From positions 1,922,001 to 1,986,000 of the forward strand of contig NC_088937.1 in assembly GCF_033473495.1 (NCBI RefSeq): DNA of 64,000 nucleotides, given 5' to 3'. Of the stretch, positions 41,423 through 53,128 are shown in pieces. Each line of letters opens with the position of its first letter. Position 1 is the stretch's first letter. A program made the translations under genes and the position numbers. Below the pieces are notes generated by a model. The model worked only from the letters and a program-made list of their open reading frames with translations. It was not told the origin of the DNA and searched no databases. This stretch comes from Cercospora beticola. Its lineage: Eukaryota > Ascomycota > Dothideomycetes > Mycosphaerellales > Mycosphaerellaceae.

Positions 41423-42058
41423 GACGACGTGTCCGACTCGGACCAAGAGCGGTGATCAGCCTGCAGCGAATATGCAGTGCAGCTTCCTCTCGAGGGCTTC
41501 CTTGTCCACCTCGAGCCAGGACTCGCAGTGCATAGTACTGGCCTGGAACACGCACGTCAAGCACGGCCTTGTCTCTAGGGTGGAGGTGTCGCGGCCCTCT
41601 TCGACATGAGACCGCTACTCGATATTCCAATGATGAAGTCGTCAGCGATGAGGTCGCGGAGGAACAGATGCTCCATGTCTTGGCATCCCACACAATGCGC
41701 CACTAGCGCGACGCAGGACGTCACGCGAAACCGCGTTCGACACGGAGCAACACGTCCCAGCCGACCAACCTGGCCATCGCTTCAGCCCACCAAACAGCAC
41801 CTGCGCGAGGGCTTTGCGCCCTGCCTCGCACCGCGCCGAACACTCCCACATTGGGCGAAGCGCCTGCTATGGCCGCCGACTGCCAAATCTGTCAAGGGAA
41901 ACAGCATGCCGGCGGAGGCTGAAGACTCGTTTTCGTCTTGTCTCGTACCAGGACTACTCCACTAGGGTTCACTTGTCGAAGAACTTAAGTCCTGCTACTC
42001 CCTCCGGACTCTTCAATCTTCCCTCTGCAAGCGTGATAGCTTACAGTTGACTGCAACA
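41423..42058. other. Divergent intergenic region, F-box gene / beta-mannosidase
   Basis: 636 bases with GC-rich random frames; presumed promoters of both genes. No operator recognised. Confidence 0.4.
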
Positions 42059-44706
42059 ATGGCAGAGGCAATACAGTCTCGTGATATATCTCAAGGCTGG
42101 AGCTTCAAGCAGACAAGCAAAGACGACTGGTACCCGGTTGCCAAAGTCCCGACGAACATCCATCTCGACCTTCTGGACAACAAGCTGTGTGTTCTATGCA
42201 GAGCCCTTTCCGACTTCCGCTGATAGTGCGGCAGAATCGAGGATCCATTTCTTGGATTTAACGAATTGAAGTGTCAATGGGTCAACGAGGAATCATGGAC
42301 GTACAAAGTCCAGCTACCAGCCGTTCCGCAAGCTCAACCGGGTGCTCGTCATGTATTGGCATTCGATGGCTTGGATACTTATGCCACTGTCAAGCTCAAT
42401 GATCACGTTATACTGGAAAGCAGCAATATGTGGATCATGCATCGTGTCGATGTTACAGAAAAGTTGCCCAAGGACCAGGAGAGTCTTCTTGAGATTGAAT
42501 TCAAGTCGGCGTATGTGGAGTCTAGGAAGATTAAAGACGCACATCCTGAGCACAAATGGGTCGGTTTCAATGGCGATATGGCTCGTTTGGCCGTGAGGAA
42601 AGCGCAGTATCATTATGGTAAGCAATACGACCAGCAGAAAATCACCAACATGAGCAGAATAAATGCAAATAAATATGCTGTGAGACCTGCCCATTCTAAC
42701 GTTCTCTAGGCTGGGACTGGGGTCCAGTACTGTCGCCCTGTGGACCATGGCGGGCTGTTCGCCTCGAGACCTACCATGCTCGGGTTGAAGATCTCAGAGT
42801 AGACTACGATCTCGACCTTTCAGACCGAAAAGTAAGCGGGCAGCTCACCGCCTTCATTGATGGCGCCTCTGGGCAACACGTGGACTTCAGCATCGCTATT
42901 GGGGACAAGACGGTCTTCCAGGATACTGCAGCGATTGACTCCAAGCGCCAAGCGCAGCTGAGCTTCACCGTGCAAGACACTGAATTGTGGTGGCCGCACG
43001 GGTATGGCGCACAGCCACTTTACACTGTCTCTGCGACGATCAGGCAGGACAACATTGCCGTTCACACTCTGAGCAAGCGGACCGGATTCCGGCGTGCTGA
43101 GCTTATCCAAGAACCGGATGAGGTTGGCAAGACGTTCTTCTTCCGCATCAATGGAGTAGATGTCTTTTGCGGCGGCTCCGACTGGATACCAGCTGACAAT
43201 TTCACTCCTCGAATAACAAGAGAGAAATATCGCAAATGGCTGCAGATGATGGTCGACGGATACCAGACAATGATCCGCATCTGGGGAGGTGGTATATGGG
43301 AGGAAGATGCATTCTACGAACTGGCAGATGAGCTCGGTGTTCTCATTTGGCACGATTTTATGTTCGGTTGTGGCAACTACCCGGCCTTCCCTGAGATTCT
43401 GGAGTCCATCGAAGCCGAATGCGTTTGCCAGACAAAACGACTGCGACATCATCCATCGATCGTGATTTATGCCGGTAATAACGAAGATTATCAGGTACAA
43501 GAGCAGATGGGATTGACCTACAACTATGAGGACAAAGACCCGCAGAGCTGGTTGAAGACCGATTTCCCTGCACGCTACATATACGAGAAGCTGCTGCCTG
43601 ACGTGGTAGCGGCCAACGCGCCTCATGTGCCTTACCATCCCGGATCGCCATGGGGTGACGGTAAGCCCACCACAGACCGCACCGTCGGAGATATGCACCA
43701 GTGGAACGTATGGCACGGCACGCAAGAGAAGTACCAGATCTTCGACACTCTCGGTGGTCGCTTCAATAGCGAATTCGGCATGGAAGCTTTCCCACACATC
43801 GATACCATCAAGTGGTACGTGACGGATCCGACACAGCTCTACCCTCAAAGCCAGATGCTTGACCACCACAACAAAGCCGATGGCCATGAGAGGCGAATCG
43901 CCACCTACCTCGTAGAGAACTTCCGAACGGAAACAGATCTGGAAAAGTATATTCATCTGACGCAGCTGAGTCAGGCAGAGGCGCTCATGTTCGGATACCG
44001 CGGCTGGAGGCAGCAGTGGGGCCAGAAGCGATTCTGCGGCGGGGCTCTGCTGTGGCAGCTGAACGACTGCTGGCCAGTCACATCGTGGTCGATCGTCGAC
44101 TATTTTCTAAGAAAGAAGCCCGCTTACTACGCGGTGAGGAGAGTATTGGCGCCAATCGCAGTGGCTGTCAAGCGAGCGCATCATGATTGGAGTGTTGTGC
44201 ATGCCCGACCAGCCAAGGCCTTGGACTACGAATGCTGGGTATCCAGCTCACGGACTGAGGAGGTCAAGGCAACAGTCGAATTGCGCTTCATCAGCATTGC
44301 TACCGGCAAGGAGATCAAAGAGGCCGTTGTGCGCGACGTGACTATCGTGGCAAACAGCACAACGGATGTTGCCAAGGGCACAATTCACAACGACCAGGAA
44401 GAGCCACATGTTCTTGCTGCTCGGATCTCCGTGGATGGCACAGTCGTCAGCCGAGATGTTGATTGGCCACAGCCTCTCAAGTATCTTGACTTTTCCGACA
44501 GGGGCGTCGAAGTCAAGTCATCGGGAGACAAGATCACGATCAGGGCTGCAAGACCTACGAAAGGCCTAGTCTTCGAGGAGAGGGAAGGCGTATTGGTGAA
44601 CGACAGCGCTATCGATGTTGTTCCGGGGGATGACCAAGTCGTGAGTGTCACGGGCTTGAGAGCGAACGACGCTCCGTTAAAATGGACATATCTTGGTGCG
44701 GCGTAA
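42059..44706 (+). CDS. GH2 beta-mannosidase, clade B (cytosolic)
   Basis: Three exons: 42059-42186, 42235-42617 and 42710-44706, 835 residues. The joins give KLIEDPFLGFNELKCQWVNE and YHYGWDWGPVLSPCGPWRAV, both conserved. The sugar-binding jelly roll is followed by a TIM barrel with the acid/base in YAGNNEDYQ and the nucleophile Glu in FNSEFGMEAFP, then WRQQWGQKRFCGGALLWQLN. It hydrolyses beta-1,4-linked mannose from the non-reducing end of manno-oligosaccharides. The absence of a signal peptide (MAEAIQSRDISQG) fits the intracellular MndB group. A Zn2Cys6 regulator follows 621 bases downstream on the same strand. Confidence 0.93.
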
Positions 44707-45327
44707 GATTATAGATCCCAGATGCATGCACACCCAGTGGTCCCGTTATTCATCAGCAGAAAGCGTGGCACGACAGGGATGTATAGATGGTTGCCGCAGC
44801 TTCGGGAACCCGTTCGATGTAGCACGATCGTATGTAGTACGACAGTCACGTTCTTGGGACTTGGTAGTCTACATTGAACGAGGCGCTGGCACGTTCCGTG
44901 ATATGTGATGGTGACATTAAGCGCAAAGCCTCGTGCCATAGCCGATCGCGCCGTCGAAGCGCTTCCGATCCTTGTCTCGCGCCATCTGCTCGGTGCTGCA
45001 TGACGCGGGGTGCACCTGTTCACACCACCAAATATAATCGACCGGGGTCTCGATCCAAACTGCATCCTTCAACGACACCAGGTTATGCGCTGTTCGCGCC
45101 GCTCGGGACCATGTGGACCTAACCGCCATGCCATACGATCTGCGCAAGTCGAGTCACTCACAATTTTCCGTCACTTCAAGAAGAATTCGAGAGATGGGCT
45201 GAGCATCTTTCAGGAGATTGGCTGTGCAAACGAATGAATCGGATCGGAGTAATTGGCGAGAATCTCAGGAGAGAAGACCGGGAAAATGAGCATCTGAGAT
45301 CGCTCTGAAGTAGAGAAGAACCTTACC
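44707..45327. other. Intergenic/promoter region
   Basis: 621 bases between the mannosidase stop and the regulator start; no clear gene or repeat. Confidence 0.4.
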
Positions 45328-47935
45328 ATGTACAACACGTTCCAGATTACCACCGCTTCGAGCTCTGCAGAGCAAGGCGAAAGCGGCAAAAGCGGCCGTC
45401 CAAATGCGGCCTCCAGACGCATCTCCACAAGCAATGCGTGTGTCGAGTGCAGACGACGCAAGATCCGGTGCGATGGTCTACAACCTTGTGCTCAGTGCCA
45501 GTGGTATCAGCATCCGGAGCAGTGCGTTTATGCAAAACCCGTGCAGAGAGTTGTGCCATCAAGAAAGTATGTGATGAGACTATCCCTATGTTATGCCAAC
45601 TGACAAGAAATGTAGGCTAGTGGAGAAACTGCAGTCGCAGGTCGAGCAGTATCATGCAGTCTTCGCAAGGCTCTTCCCGGGCAAAGACGTCGAAGACTTC
45701 GTGTCTCTGCCCAGAGCGGAACTCATCGATATGGCCGTGACATTGCCAGCAGCTAGTGCGTCCCCTAGCCATGCTCCGGATCGCCTACTTGCAAAATCAG
45801 AGTCTGTTAAGAAATCCGAGGGAGCCGACAGCCTCGACGCACTCGAACAAGCTCCGGAGCAGGATCCTAACACCGACGAAGCAAAACGACTACGAGACAA
45901 GATCCAGGGCATTTCTGACGACATCAACGGACTGTCGTTGTCTATTGATAGGGCCTCGTCTTATGTGGGAGTATCAAGCATCAACGCAGCAATGAAGGTC
46001 ATCTTCAAGACTGCTCCTATGGCTCGGCCTTACATCGCACAAGCACAAGCAGAAACTGCCGCACCGAGTCGTAGCTCCACGCCACCACCTTATGATCGCG
46101 ATCCGGATCCCCAAGAGTTACCGCCTGCAGATGAAGGAAACAGACTAATCGACTCATATTTCGCTCATGTACATGTTCTCATGCCCATGATTGAGGAAGA
46201 CTCCTTTCGACACAGCTACCTATACGGATCACGTCGAGATTCATCCTGGCTGTGTCTGCTCAATATGGTTTTGGCACTCGGATCATTGGCTAGTACAACT
46301 TGTACAAACGAAGATCACATGGTGTACTACCAACGAGCACGAAAACATATGGAAGTGGAGACGTTCGGCAGTGGTAGCTTGTTCACTTTACAGGCGTTCG
46401 CACTGCTAAGTGGGTACTACTTACACTGGCTGAATAGACCAAACGAGGCGAACGGGATCATGGGCGCAACCCTCCGCATGGCCACAGCTCATGGACTGCA
46501 CAGAGAATACAGCGAAAGTCGGAGAAACGAAACTCTCGCTGGTGGGAATGTGGTCTTGAGCAACTCAGAAGTACCAGTAGAGATACGAAGAAGAACATGG
46601 TGGAGCCTCTACGTTCTTGACTCGTGGGCTTCTATCACAACAGGAAGACCCTCGCTTGGGAGAACTGGAGACGGCATCACTATCGAAAATCCGCGGATAC
46701 CCGAGCAGATGAACAACGCTCAATACCTGAAGTCTTTAACTCTATTGCCGATTATCCACAACATCCCCTTTTGCAAGATCGCAACCAAAGTACAAGATAT
46801 CCTGGCTGCACAATCCAACATCGGTTTCGAAGCACTCTTTGCGCTGGACGCAGAGCTCGAGAAATGGCACGATGATCTACCACCTATGCTCCGAGATGTC
46901 GTTGAGCGGCCTCCTCTCCGCAAGCGCCACAGCTCGACTGCTGGCGACCACAAGGTCTCACCAAGATCAGGATATATTCAGTCGACAGGCAAGAGCACAA
47001 TCGATTTTTCACAGCCTCCGGATCGTGATCGGACTGTATGTCCGGAGGTTTTGAAGACGCCGCGAGCAATTATGCGTTGGCGCTACCAAAATCTCAAGAT
47101 CTTGATGCATCGGCCAATCCTACTGGCAACAGCATTGCGCAGGACTCCGTGGTCGAACATGTCAGCCGAGGAAAGGTTGGCAGTGGGCAGGTGTCGAATT
47201 GTCGCGAGCCAAACAATCTCTGACATTGTCGCAACTTGTCAAGAAAACTTGATTGCGGGCTGGAATGCAGTCTGGATGATGTACCAGGCAGTGATGATCC
47301 CACTGGTCTCACTTTTCTCCGTACTGGCTTTGCCGCCAAATGGATCGACAGCGGCCGAGAGCCCATTGCTGACGCCGGGAAGCCATGGAGGCACCACCAC
47401 CACTCCTGGAAGTGACGATGACCTGGAAAGTTGGAAGAGAGATGTCGAGAAAACCATTCCCTTCTTTGACAGAATGCAGCGGTGGTCTGTTGCTGCTAGT
47501 AAGAGTCGAGACGTCGTGCAGCGACTTTACGATGCGACGAAATACGTTGCGGAGCACAATGCGCAATACCATCAACAGCAGCAGGACCTGCTGCAGCGGA
47601 GAATGTCACTTGTCCTTCCAGTCGCGCAAGCCGAAGCGGAAACAGCACAACGACCGGACGCCCAAGCAGATGCTGGTTCTTCCCACGATGCCTTTGCGGC
47701 GGCACAAGGCGTGTTTCCAGCCCAACCACAATATGGCCTCATGCAGCCTGGATGGACGCTCAGTCCCGGACTCACTGGAGAGGCGGCTGTGAACCAATTC
47801 TGGGATGAGATGATGTGGGATACGTTTCCCACAGACATGCCGGATAATTCGACTTTCGTAGATGGCATGGGCCAGGATGACTGGTGGCCGCAGCAGCAGG
47901 ACTGGACGCAGTGGCCTGGTGGCTCACAAATGTAA
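45328..47935 (+). CDS. Zn2Cys6 transcription factor, possibly CLR-1/ClrA-like
   Basis: Two exons, 45328-45566 and 45616-47935 (49-base intron, GTATGT...TGTAG), 852 residues. The zinc cluster has Cys38, 41, 48, 54, 57 and 66 (ACVECRRRKIRCDG) and is followed by the linker QRVVPSRKLVEKLQSQVEQY. The fungal transcription factor domain spans about 250-560 (RLIDSYFAHVHVLMPMIEED, EVPVEIRRRTWWSLYVLDSW). The tail is Gln/Ala-rich and ends in acidic/Trp-rich sequence (GQDDWWPQQQDWTQWPG), a plausible activation domain. The linker and length remind me of CLR-1/ClrA, a regulator of plant cell-wall breakdown, which would fit the adjacent beta-mannosidase. That assignment is from memory and tentative. Confidence 0.85.
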
Positions 47936-48026
47936 AGATTCGACTCCCAGTAACATATAGCATCCGCACCGTTGTACAGATAGTCGAATGAACAGTGTCA
48001 GGAATAGGACATTGGATTTGTCCACT

Positions 48027-49929
48027 TCATGCCATGATCGTTTCCCATCCGTTCTGGATCATTACATCCAGCCAGTAGACGTCCTGCTGTCCGGCGTCTA
48101 TTCTTCTCCAGGTCTCTTGTACAATGTCGATGCATACGCGAATGGGTTTCGGAGGTAGTAACCTCAGACAGCTGGTCAGGCGATCGAGGACCATTTTTCG
48201 CATCATGGCCACTTCTGCGAAATGCGAATCGATCCCTTCGTCATCCTCGTTCATGCTTTCTGCTCCATCAACGTTGTTATTTGGATCCTTGGGCATCTCG
48301 CATATAAGCTCCGACGAGAGAACAACGAGAAGGAAAGGCTGGAAGTCTCGTGTGCCAGACTCCAAAGGCATCGTCTCGAGTAGCCGTAGAGCTTCGAGAG
48401 CGAATTGTGTGAGCCATTTGCTCCTTCTGCTCGTGGCTTCCGGGGTTTGCTCTCCTGAGATGAGCATCGCGAGTGCAGTGCTATCCTCTTCCAGAAGTCT
48501 TTCGGAGAGGGTATCAGGGAAGACACGGTAGAGTTGAAGTAGGCCAGCGTACCGATACAGCTCGGCGAGAGTAGTGAGATGCCAGACAGGAGTTTCGGCA
48601 TCGTCAGGTTGAACAATGCTATCCACGTCTGGGTGTCGGCACGCCAGAAGTCGATTCTCTAACTCCCTTGCGTGCACCAAATCTTGGTTGAGTTGATGCA
48701 CATAGGTTTGTGTGACGAAGTTTTGCTGTTGGTGTCGTACTCTGTGTCCTCGTACAAGTCGGCCGATATCTGCCACAATTTGTATTGCATCGCGAGCGAC
48801 TCCTGTCCATGGATGAGCGATGTGTTTTGCAGGCTGGAAAGTGAGTAAAGGCCCGAGCGGCGTTGTGCACGGCCGGATAGCTTTGCTATCTGCGACGAAC
48901 GAAAGGAGCATTTCCCAGAAGACCATGGCCTCACGAAAGAAATTGAAACTGTTGAGGTTGACCTCATGCTGCACGAGCTCGCCAGTTGACGCCATACTGT
49001 CAATACGATCTCTCATCATGGAGTAGAAATCGAGGCCGAGATCTTTGGCATCATGCCAGTTTCCTGTAGGTCCGAACATCATGAGCGCAAGCAGTGCTTT
49101 GCTGTCGAGTTGAGGTTGACTGAAAATCAGTTCCATGGCTTGCTGACGAAGTTTCTTGCCCAGCTTGTTGAACCGCGGGTGGACTTCATTCAGGCATGCG
49201 GCTGCCATACTTTGTGCGGCTAGATTGATGACCAGAGAGTGGCTATGCATGCTGGAGACTACGGATCTGAACGGGTTGCGGTGGTCATCGTAGACGGCAT
49301 ACAGTTTCGAGACGTTCTTGAAGTAATAGCTTAGCAGCTCGGATGATTGGTGCGCCAATGAGGCTTGCGGTCGTGGTACAATCTCTCTTGTATGGGCCCG
49401 TAATGACTGGAGCATGTTGCTCGGCTTCGGGGTCTGCACCAACTGCTCGGTCGTGTTCGCAGTATTACTTTCCTCGTTTGGTTTGACGAGCTCGGAGAAG
49501 TCCAAGACGTTGAAGTGTTGATCTGTCATCGTGAAGTTGTCCCAAATAGGGCTAATGGGAACGGTGTCAGGACCATTATTTGCTTGCGGTGAAGTCTCTT
49601 GCTGGGCGTCAGATTGAGACGTCATTTCCAGCCAATTTAAGTCGACAGTAGGGCTGGCGCCCTCAGTCTGCGGAACTGGGGTGGTCGATGAGACGGCACT
49701 GGTCGTATCATTTAACCACTTATATTTCTGCACATATCCGGGACACTGCACGCCCAGTCGACTGCAGCGGCCACAGTGTGGTTTGACTTCGTCACATTTG
49801 AGCTGCATTACCATCAATACATTAACTGAAAACGGATTTGACGCATAGGCTTACATGTTGTGCTTTGCAACGCGAGCAACCACCGCGACTTTTCTTGGTC
49901 GAACGTCGTTTCGCAACAGCCTCAGGCAT
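48027..49929 (-). CDS. Zn2Cys6 transcription factor
   Basis: Two exons, 49855-49929 and 48027-49802; a 52-base intron splits the zinc cluster. The join gives Cys18, 21, 28, 35, 38 and 45 in GGCSRCKAQHLKCDEVKPHC, followed by GRCSRLGVQC and PGYVQKYKW. 616 residues, typical for the class whose second half is the DUF3468/Fungal_trans_2 domain (HPRFNKLGKKLRQQAMELI, ALLALMMFGPTGNWHDAKDL, TLAELYRYAGLLQLYRVFPD). A predicted nuclear regulator with unknown targets. Its stop lies 91 bases from the stop of the previous factor, so the 3' ends of the two transcripts may overlap. Confidence 0.88.
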
Positions 49930-50397
49930 GGTGTTTGGACAAGTGCTGGGACTGAAGGCGTGATTGGATATCGTTGATCAACACCACCATAAACATGGAT
50001 CTTCGCTCGTAGAGGGCGCTGTGATCCACAATTTGCTAAAGCGATCTTTCAATATTGCTGTATGCATCTGAATAGCACGGATGACAAGAAGCTTTCAGTT
50101 TGGTGAAGTCAGCATGGCGGCACGCTATCAGAGAGTGGGAGGTCGAACACGAAAGGTCGGCCGAAAAGGGTAGTCGAATACGATCGTGCCAAGCCGTGCC
50201 GACCCCGATTGATGTGCCGGAGCTCTTCCGCTCGTCATCATCGCTGTTGCTGTTGCTGGTACTGGTGCAACAGTTGTGGTTGTAAAGACATCGAGGTAGA
50301 AGGTGCCACATGTGATCACCATGTTCACATGGTCCCATCGTCTCCTCATACTCGAGCGCTTTCGTGCGCGCTCGCGAACATAGCCAGCCGATCTCAA
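49930..50397. other. Intergenic region
   Basis: 468 bases: promoter of the preceding regulator and 3' region of PRP18. No supported feature. Confidence 0.4.
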
Positions 50398-51462
50398 TCA
50401 TCCCATTAGCTGACCGATATCGCTAGGCGGCCACCTGGTCTGCGCAAAGCTCAGGCACCGTTTGATGCCTTGCAACATTTTTCTTGTGGTCTCGTCACTC
50501 AATATGTGCGCCTGGTTGTTCTCCCCATGCAACTTTTCTCGGGCACTTCGCTCGTGGATACCCACCATGGTGACACCAATTGGCCACGCGGCTTTTCCGA
50601 TACTTAGCCTGAGGTATGCATCGTTGGCATCCACATAGCGCTTCTTTTGCGCCAAATCGACAATCTCCAGGATTGGCGGCAGGATCGCAGATTCGATGGC
50701 ATCAGTCTCCAACTTTTTGAACAACGGCTTGAGGTTGTCCTTCGCAGCCAGATATGAATTATAGGCCTGCTTGCCGGTAGAGGATTCTTTGACCTCTTTC
50801 GTTCTCCGGGCCAGTGCATTCTGCCATTCGGAGAGCAGCATGTCGAAGTAAGATGCCAGTTGGCGTAGAAGAAACTTGTAGCCTTCTTTGTCTTTGGGGA
50901 CGCTCTCTGGCACCTTCATCTCTGCCTCCGGGACCAATTCCAGAGTCGTCGGTATCGGTCCACTGCTGAGTTTGGGTGCCAGTGCCAGTGCTGTGAGCTT
51001 GCGATACCGCCGCAGCCGCTGGACATGTGTTTCGCCAAAGAGTATTCGAGGCTCGTCCATGTCGCGCAGCTTTGCCTGCAGCTCTTCTTCCGCAATGTCC
51101 TCTTCGCCCTCCTTCAGAGGCGTTATCTCAGTGTCCTTCCTCTCAAGCTCTGGCAGACCCAGACGCTTCCTCCGCGCCCTCTCTTCGGCCTCTTCTTCCT
51201 CTTCACGTATCTTCCGACTCTCTTCTGCCAATCGTTGCCTCTTCTCTTCTCGTGCGCGAGTACGCTCGGCCTCCTCCTCGTCCCGTTTGCGTTTCTTTTC
51301 CAGCCGCTCCAGCCGCTCCTTTTCTAGCTGTGCTTGCTCTCTCGCATACTCCTCTTGTCGTTGCGCCTCGATCTCTGATCGCTTCAAATACTTTTTGCTG
51401 CCATCCTCTTTTGGCGGCGCGGAAGACGCGATTTGCGACTTCATCAAACTTGCAAAATCCAT
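50398..51462 (-). CDS. PRP18: Pre-mRNA-splicing factor 18 (PRP18)
   Basis: 354 residues, intronless, from ATG 51462 (MDFASLMK). The N-terminus has the conserved LMKSQI and KKYLKRSEIE, then a long charged coiled coil (EKERLERLEKKRKRDEEEAE). The PRP4-like motif EPRILFGETHVQRLRRYRKL lies near 145. The C-terminal Prp18 domain carries LLRQLASYFDMLLSEWQNAL, the conserved loop region AYLRLSIGKAAWPIGVTMVG IHERSAREK (continuous in the protein) and MLQGIKRCLSFAQTRWPP. Prp18 acts with Slu7 in the second step of splicing in the spliceosome. It is divergent from SAP18, 264 bases apart. The frame extends upstream to 51585, but that part lacks family similarity. Confidence 0.95.
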   Translation of the reverse strand: MDFASLMKSQIASSAPPKEDGSKKYLKRSEIEAQRQEEYAREQAQLEKERLERLEKKRKRDEEEAERTRAREEKRQRLAEESRKIREEEEEAEERARRKRLGLPELERKDTEITPLKEGEEDIAEEELQAKLRDMDEPRILFGETHVQRLRRYRKLTALALAPKLSSGPIPTTLELVPEAEMKVPESVPKDKEGYKFLLRQLASYFDMLLSEWQNALARRTKEVKESSTGKQAYNSYLAAKDNLKPLFKKLETDAIESAILPPILEIVDLAQKKRYVDANDAYLRLSIGKAAWPIGVTMVGIHERSAREKLHGENNQAHILSDETTRKMLQGIKRCLSFAQTRWPPSDIGQLMG

Positions 51463-51726
51463 CTCGGCGACTTCAGACTCTGAATGCAGGGTGTGAGAGG
51501 TTTGAATGAACGCGCAAAGCCCGAAATATATGGATGCAGCGGAGTGGGGTCCGCTTCGGTGCACAAAGTTCACATGCTGCGTCAAACTTCGAGCTCACTT
51601 GAAGAGCTCCAGCTTGCATCAACAACTTTATCGAACCATCGCCAAACACCTCCAATTCCTCTCCGCCGTGACAAGACACCCGCACGCTGAATGATACAAT
51701 ATTAGCGACAGGACTAGACATCCGCA

Positions 51727-52572
51727 ATGGCGCTTCAACCCGAGGCCGGCAGCAACATCGATCGCGCAACAACTGCGCCCTTCCTCCTCCGACTTTTCTG
51801 GCGTCAAGCGCGCCCACTCGATCCTTGGGAATTCAGTGTCGCCCCTCCAGCAGATACCACAAACATTCCCGATTACTCCTCTCTTCTGCCGACTACCATC
51901 AGGCAACAGAGCGTGCAAATCTACACTTGGCCAAACTGCACTCTGGGCGAACTTACCGCGCTTTTCACCTCCGTCCTCCCGCAAGGCGTGATACCTTCTC
52001 CAGGCGTAGGAACGCGTCTCGTATTCAAGCTCATCTTTCCCGATACGCGCGCTACCATCGTGGAAGGCAACAGAGGGAAATGGATTGATAAGCCACTGGG
52101 ATCAGTAGTGATTGGTGGAGGAAATGCGGAGCTGCAGGATGACCAAGACGAGGCATTGGATCTGAAGGATATGTTGGAAGGAGACGCGCATAAGACATTA
52201 GCTGGCGCGAGGTTTGTCATTGGGGATTATGTGGCTTGCTCGATATATCCTCCTGGTCAAGATGGGAGAGTGCAGCCTATACCACGAGGGCCGCCCCGCG
52301 ACGGTGGCTATGGTAATCGCGGTCCACCTCCAGGCCGAGAGAATGGATATGGAGGCGGCGGCTATGGTAGGGAAGGAGGCTATGGCAGAGGCGGCTACGG
52401 CCGGGGTGGCGGAGGATCGTATGGCCCTGGGCCTTACAGAGGAGGACGCGGGGGAGGTGCCCCACCCGGCGATGGAGATTGGCGCAGAGGTGAGCGACCA
52501 CCAGGAGGTGGTTACGACGGGCCTAGAAGTGGTGGTTACAGAGGTGGTTACGGCGGAGGGCGACCATATTAG
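51727..52572 (+). CDS. SAP18: SAP18 homologue with RGG/GYGG-rich tail
   Basis: 281 residues, intronless. The N-terminal ubiquitin-like SAP18 domain (about 15-180) shows DRATTAPFLLRLFWRQ, QIYTWPNCTLGELTALF, TRLVFKLIFPDTR and FVIGDYVACSIYPP. The final 100 residues are glycine/arginine-rich (GGYGNRGPPPGRENGYGGGG), an RGG-type RNA-binding and condensate-prone region, lacking in animal SAP18. SAP18 is found in the Sin3-histone deacetylase complex and in the exon-junction-associated ASAP complex. Divergence from PRP18 across 264 bases may reflect shared regulation of RNA-processing genes. Confidence 0.9.
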   Translation: MALQPEAGSNIDRATTAPFLLRLFWRQARPLDPWEFSVAPPADTTNIPDYSSLLPTTIRQQSVQIYTWPNCTLGELTALFTSVLPQGVIPSPGVGTRLVFKLIFPDTRATIVEGNRGKWIDKPLGSVVIGGGNAELQDDQDEALDLKDMLEGDAHKTLAGARFVIGDYVACSIYPPGQDGRVQPIPRGPPRDGGYGNRGPPPGRENGYGGGGYGREGGYGRGGYGRGGGGSYGPGPYRGGRGGGAPPGDGDWRRGERPPGGGYDGPRSGGYRGGYGGGRPY

Positions 52573-53128
52573 CTGCGTCGACGCCGCTGCCAAAGGGTCA
52601 GAAAGAGTGTTTGTGGTTTTAGCGAAGGCGTTTGGAAGAGTAACAGCATGCTTACGTGTAAAAGAAAGAGTGGGCTGTTGAGATTAATCACAAGCTCGGT
52701 GTCCGAATGTTTCGACATTCTCAACACGTCGAAACAGGTCTTGTCTGGCCTTTCATTTTCTCAGTCTACATCAGATACCGGAGAGGCTACCATCTAGAGC
52801 CATACCCATGCCTGCAGACATGTGCCACACTCAGCACCACGGTGCGACACGGATTCCAAATCACCGTGACCCCATCTGGCGGAGGCTCAGCAAAACAACC
52901 CACTAAGGAGCAACGCCTCTCTTTTCGAGTCCTTTGGCCCTGTGGTTGGTGGTATCTTTAAGGCGACCGGTTCAAACTGGGAGCAGTAGCTACCGGCTGA
53001 CAGCGGAGGTCCATAAGACAGGAGCCACTGACTGTTAGTCAGAGCTGCATGTTCAACCCACTCGGGCCAGCTGCTTCGTTCACAGATCGTAGCCTGAACT
53101 GAGACTTTGTCGGATTGGCCCGTTGAGC
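52573..53128. other. Convergent intergenic region
   Basis: 556 bases between the SAP18 and chaperone stops. No gene or RNA supported. Confidence 0.45.

Noticed and set aside
42820..43956. 378-codon minus-strand frame
   Set aside because: Antisense to the catalytic domain of the beta-mannosidase; no independent motif.
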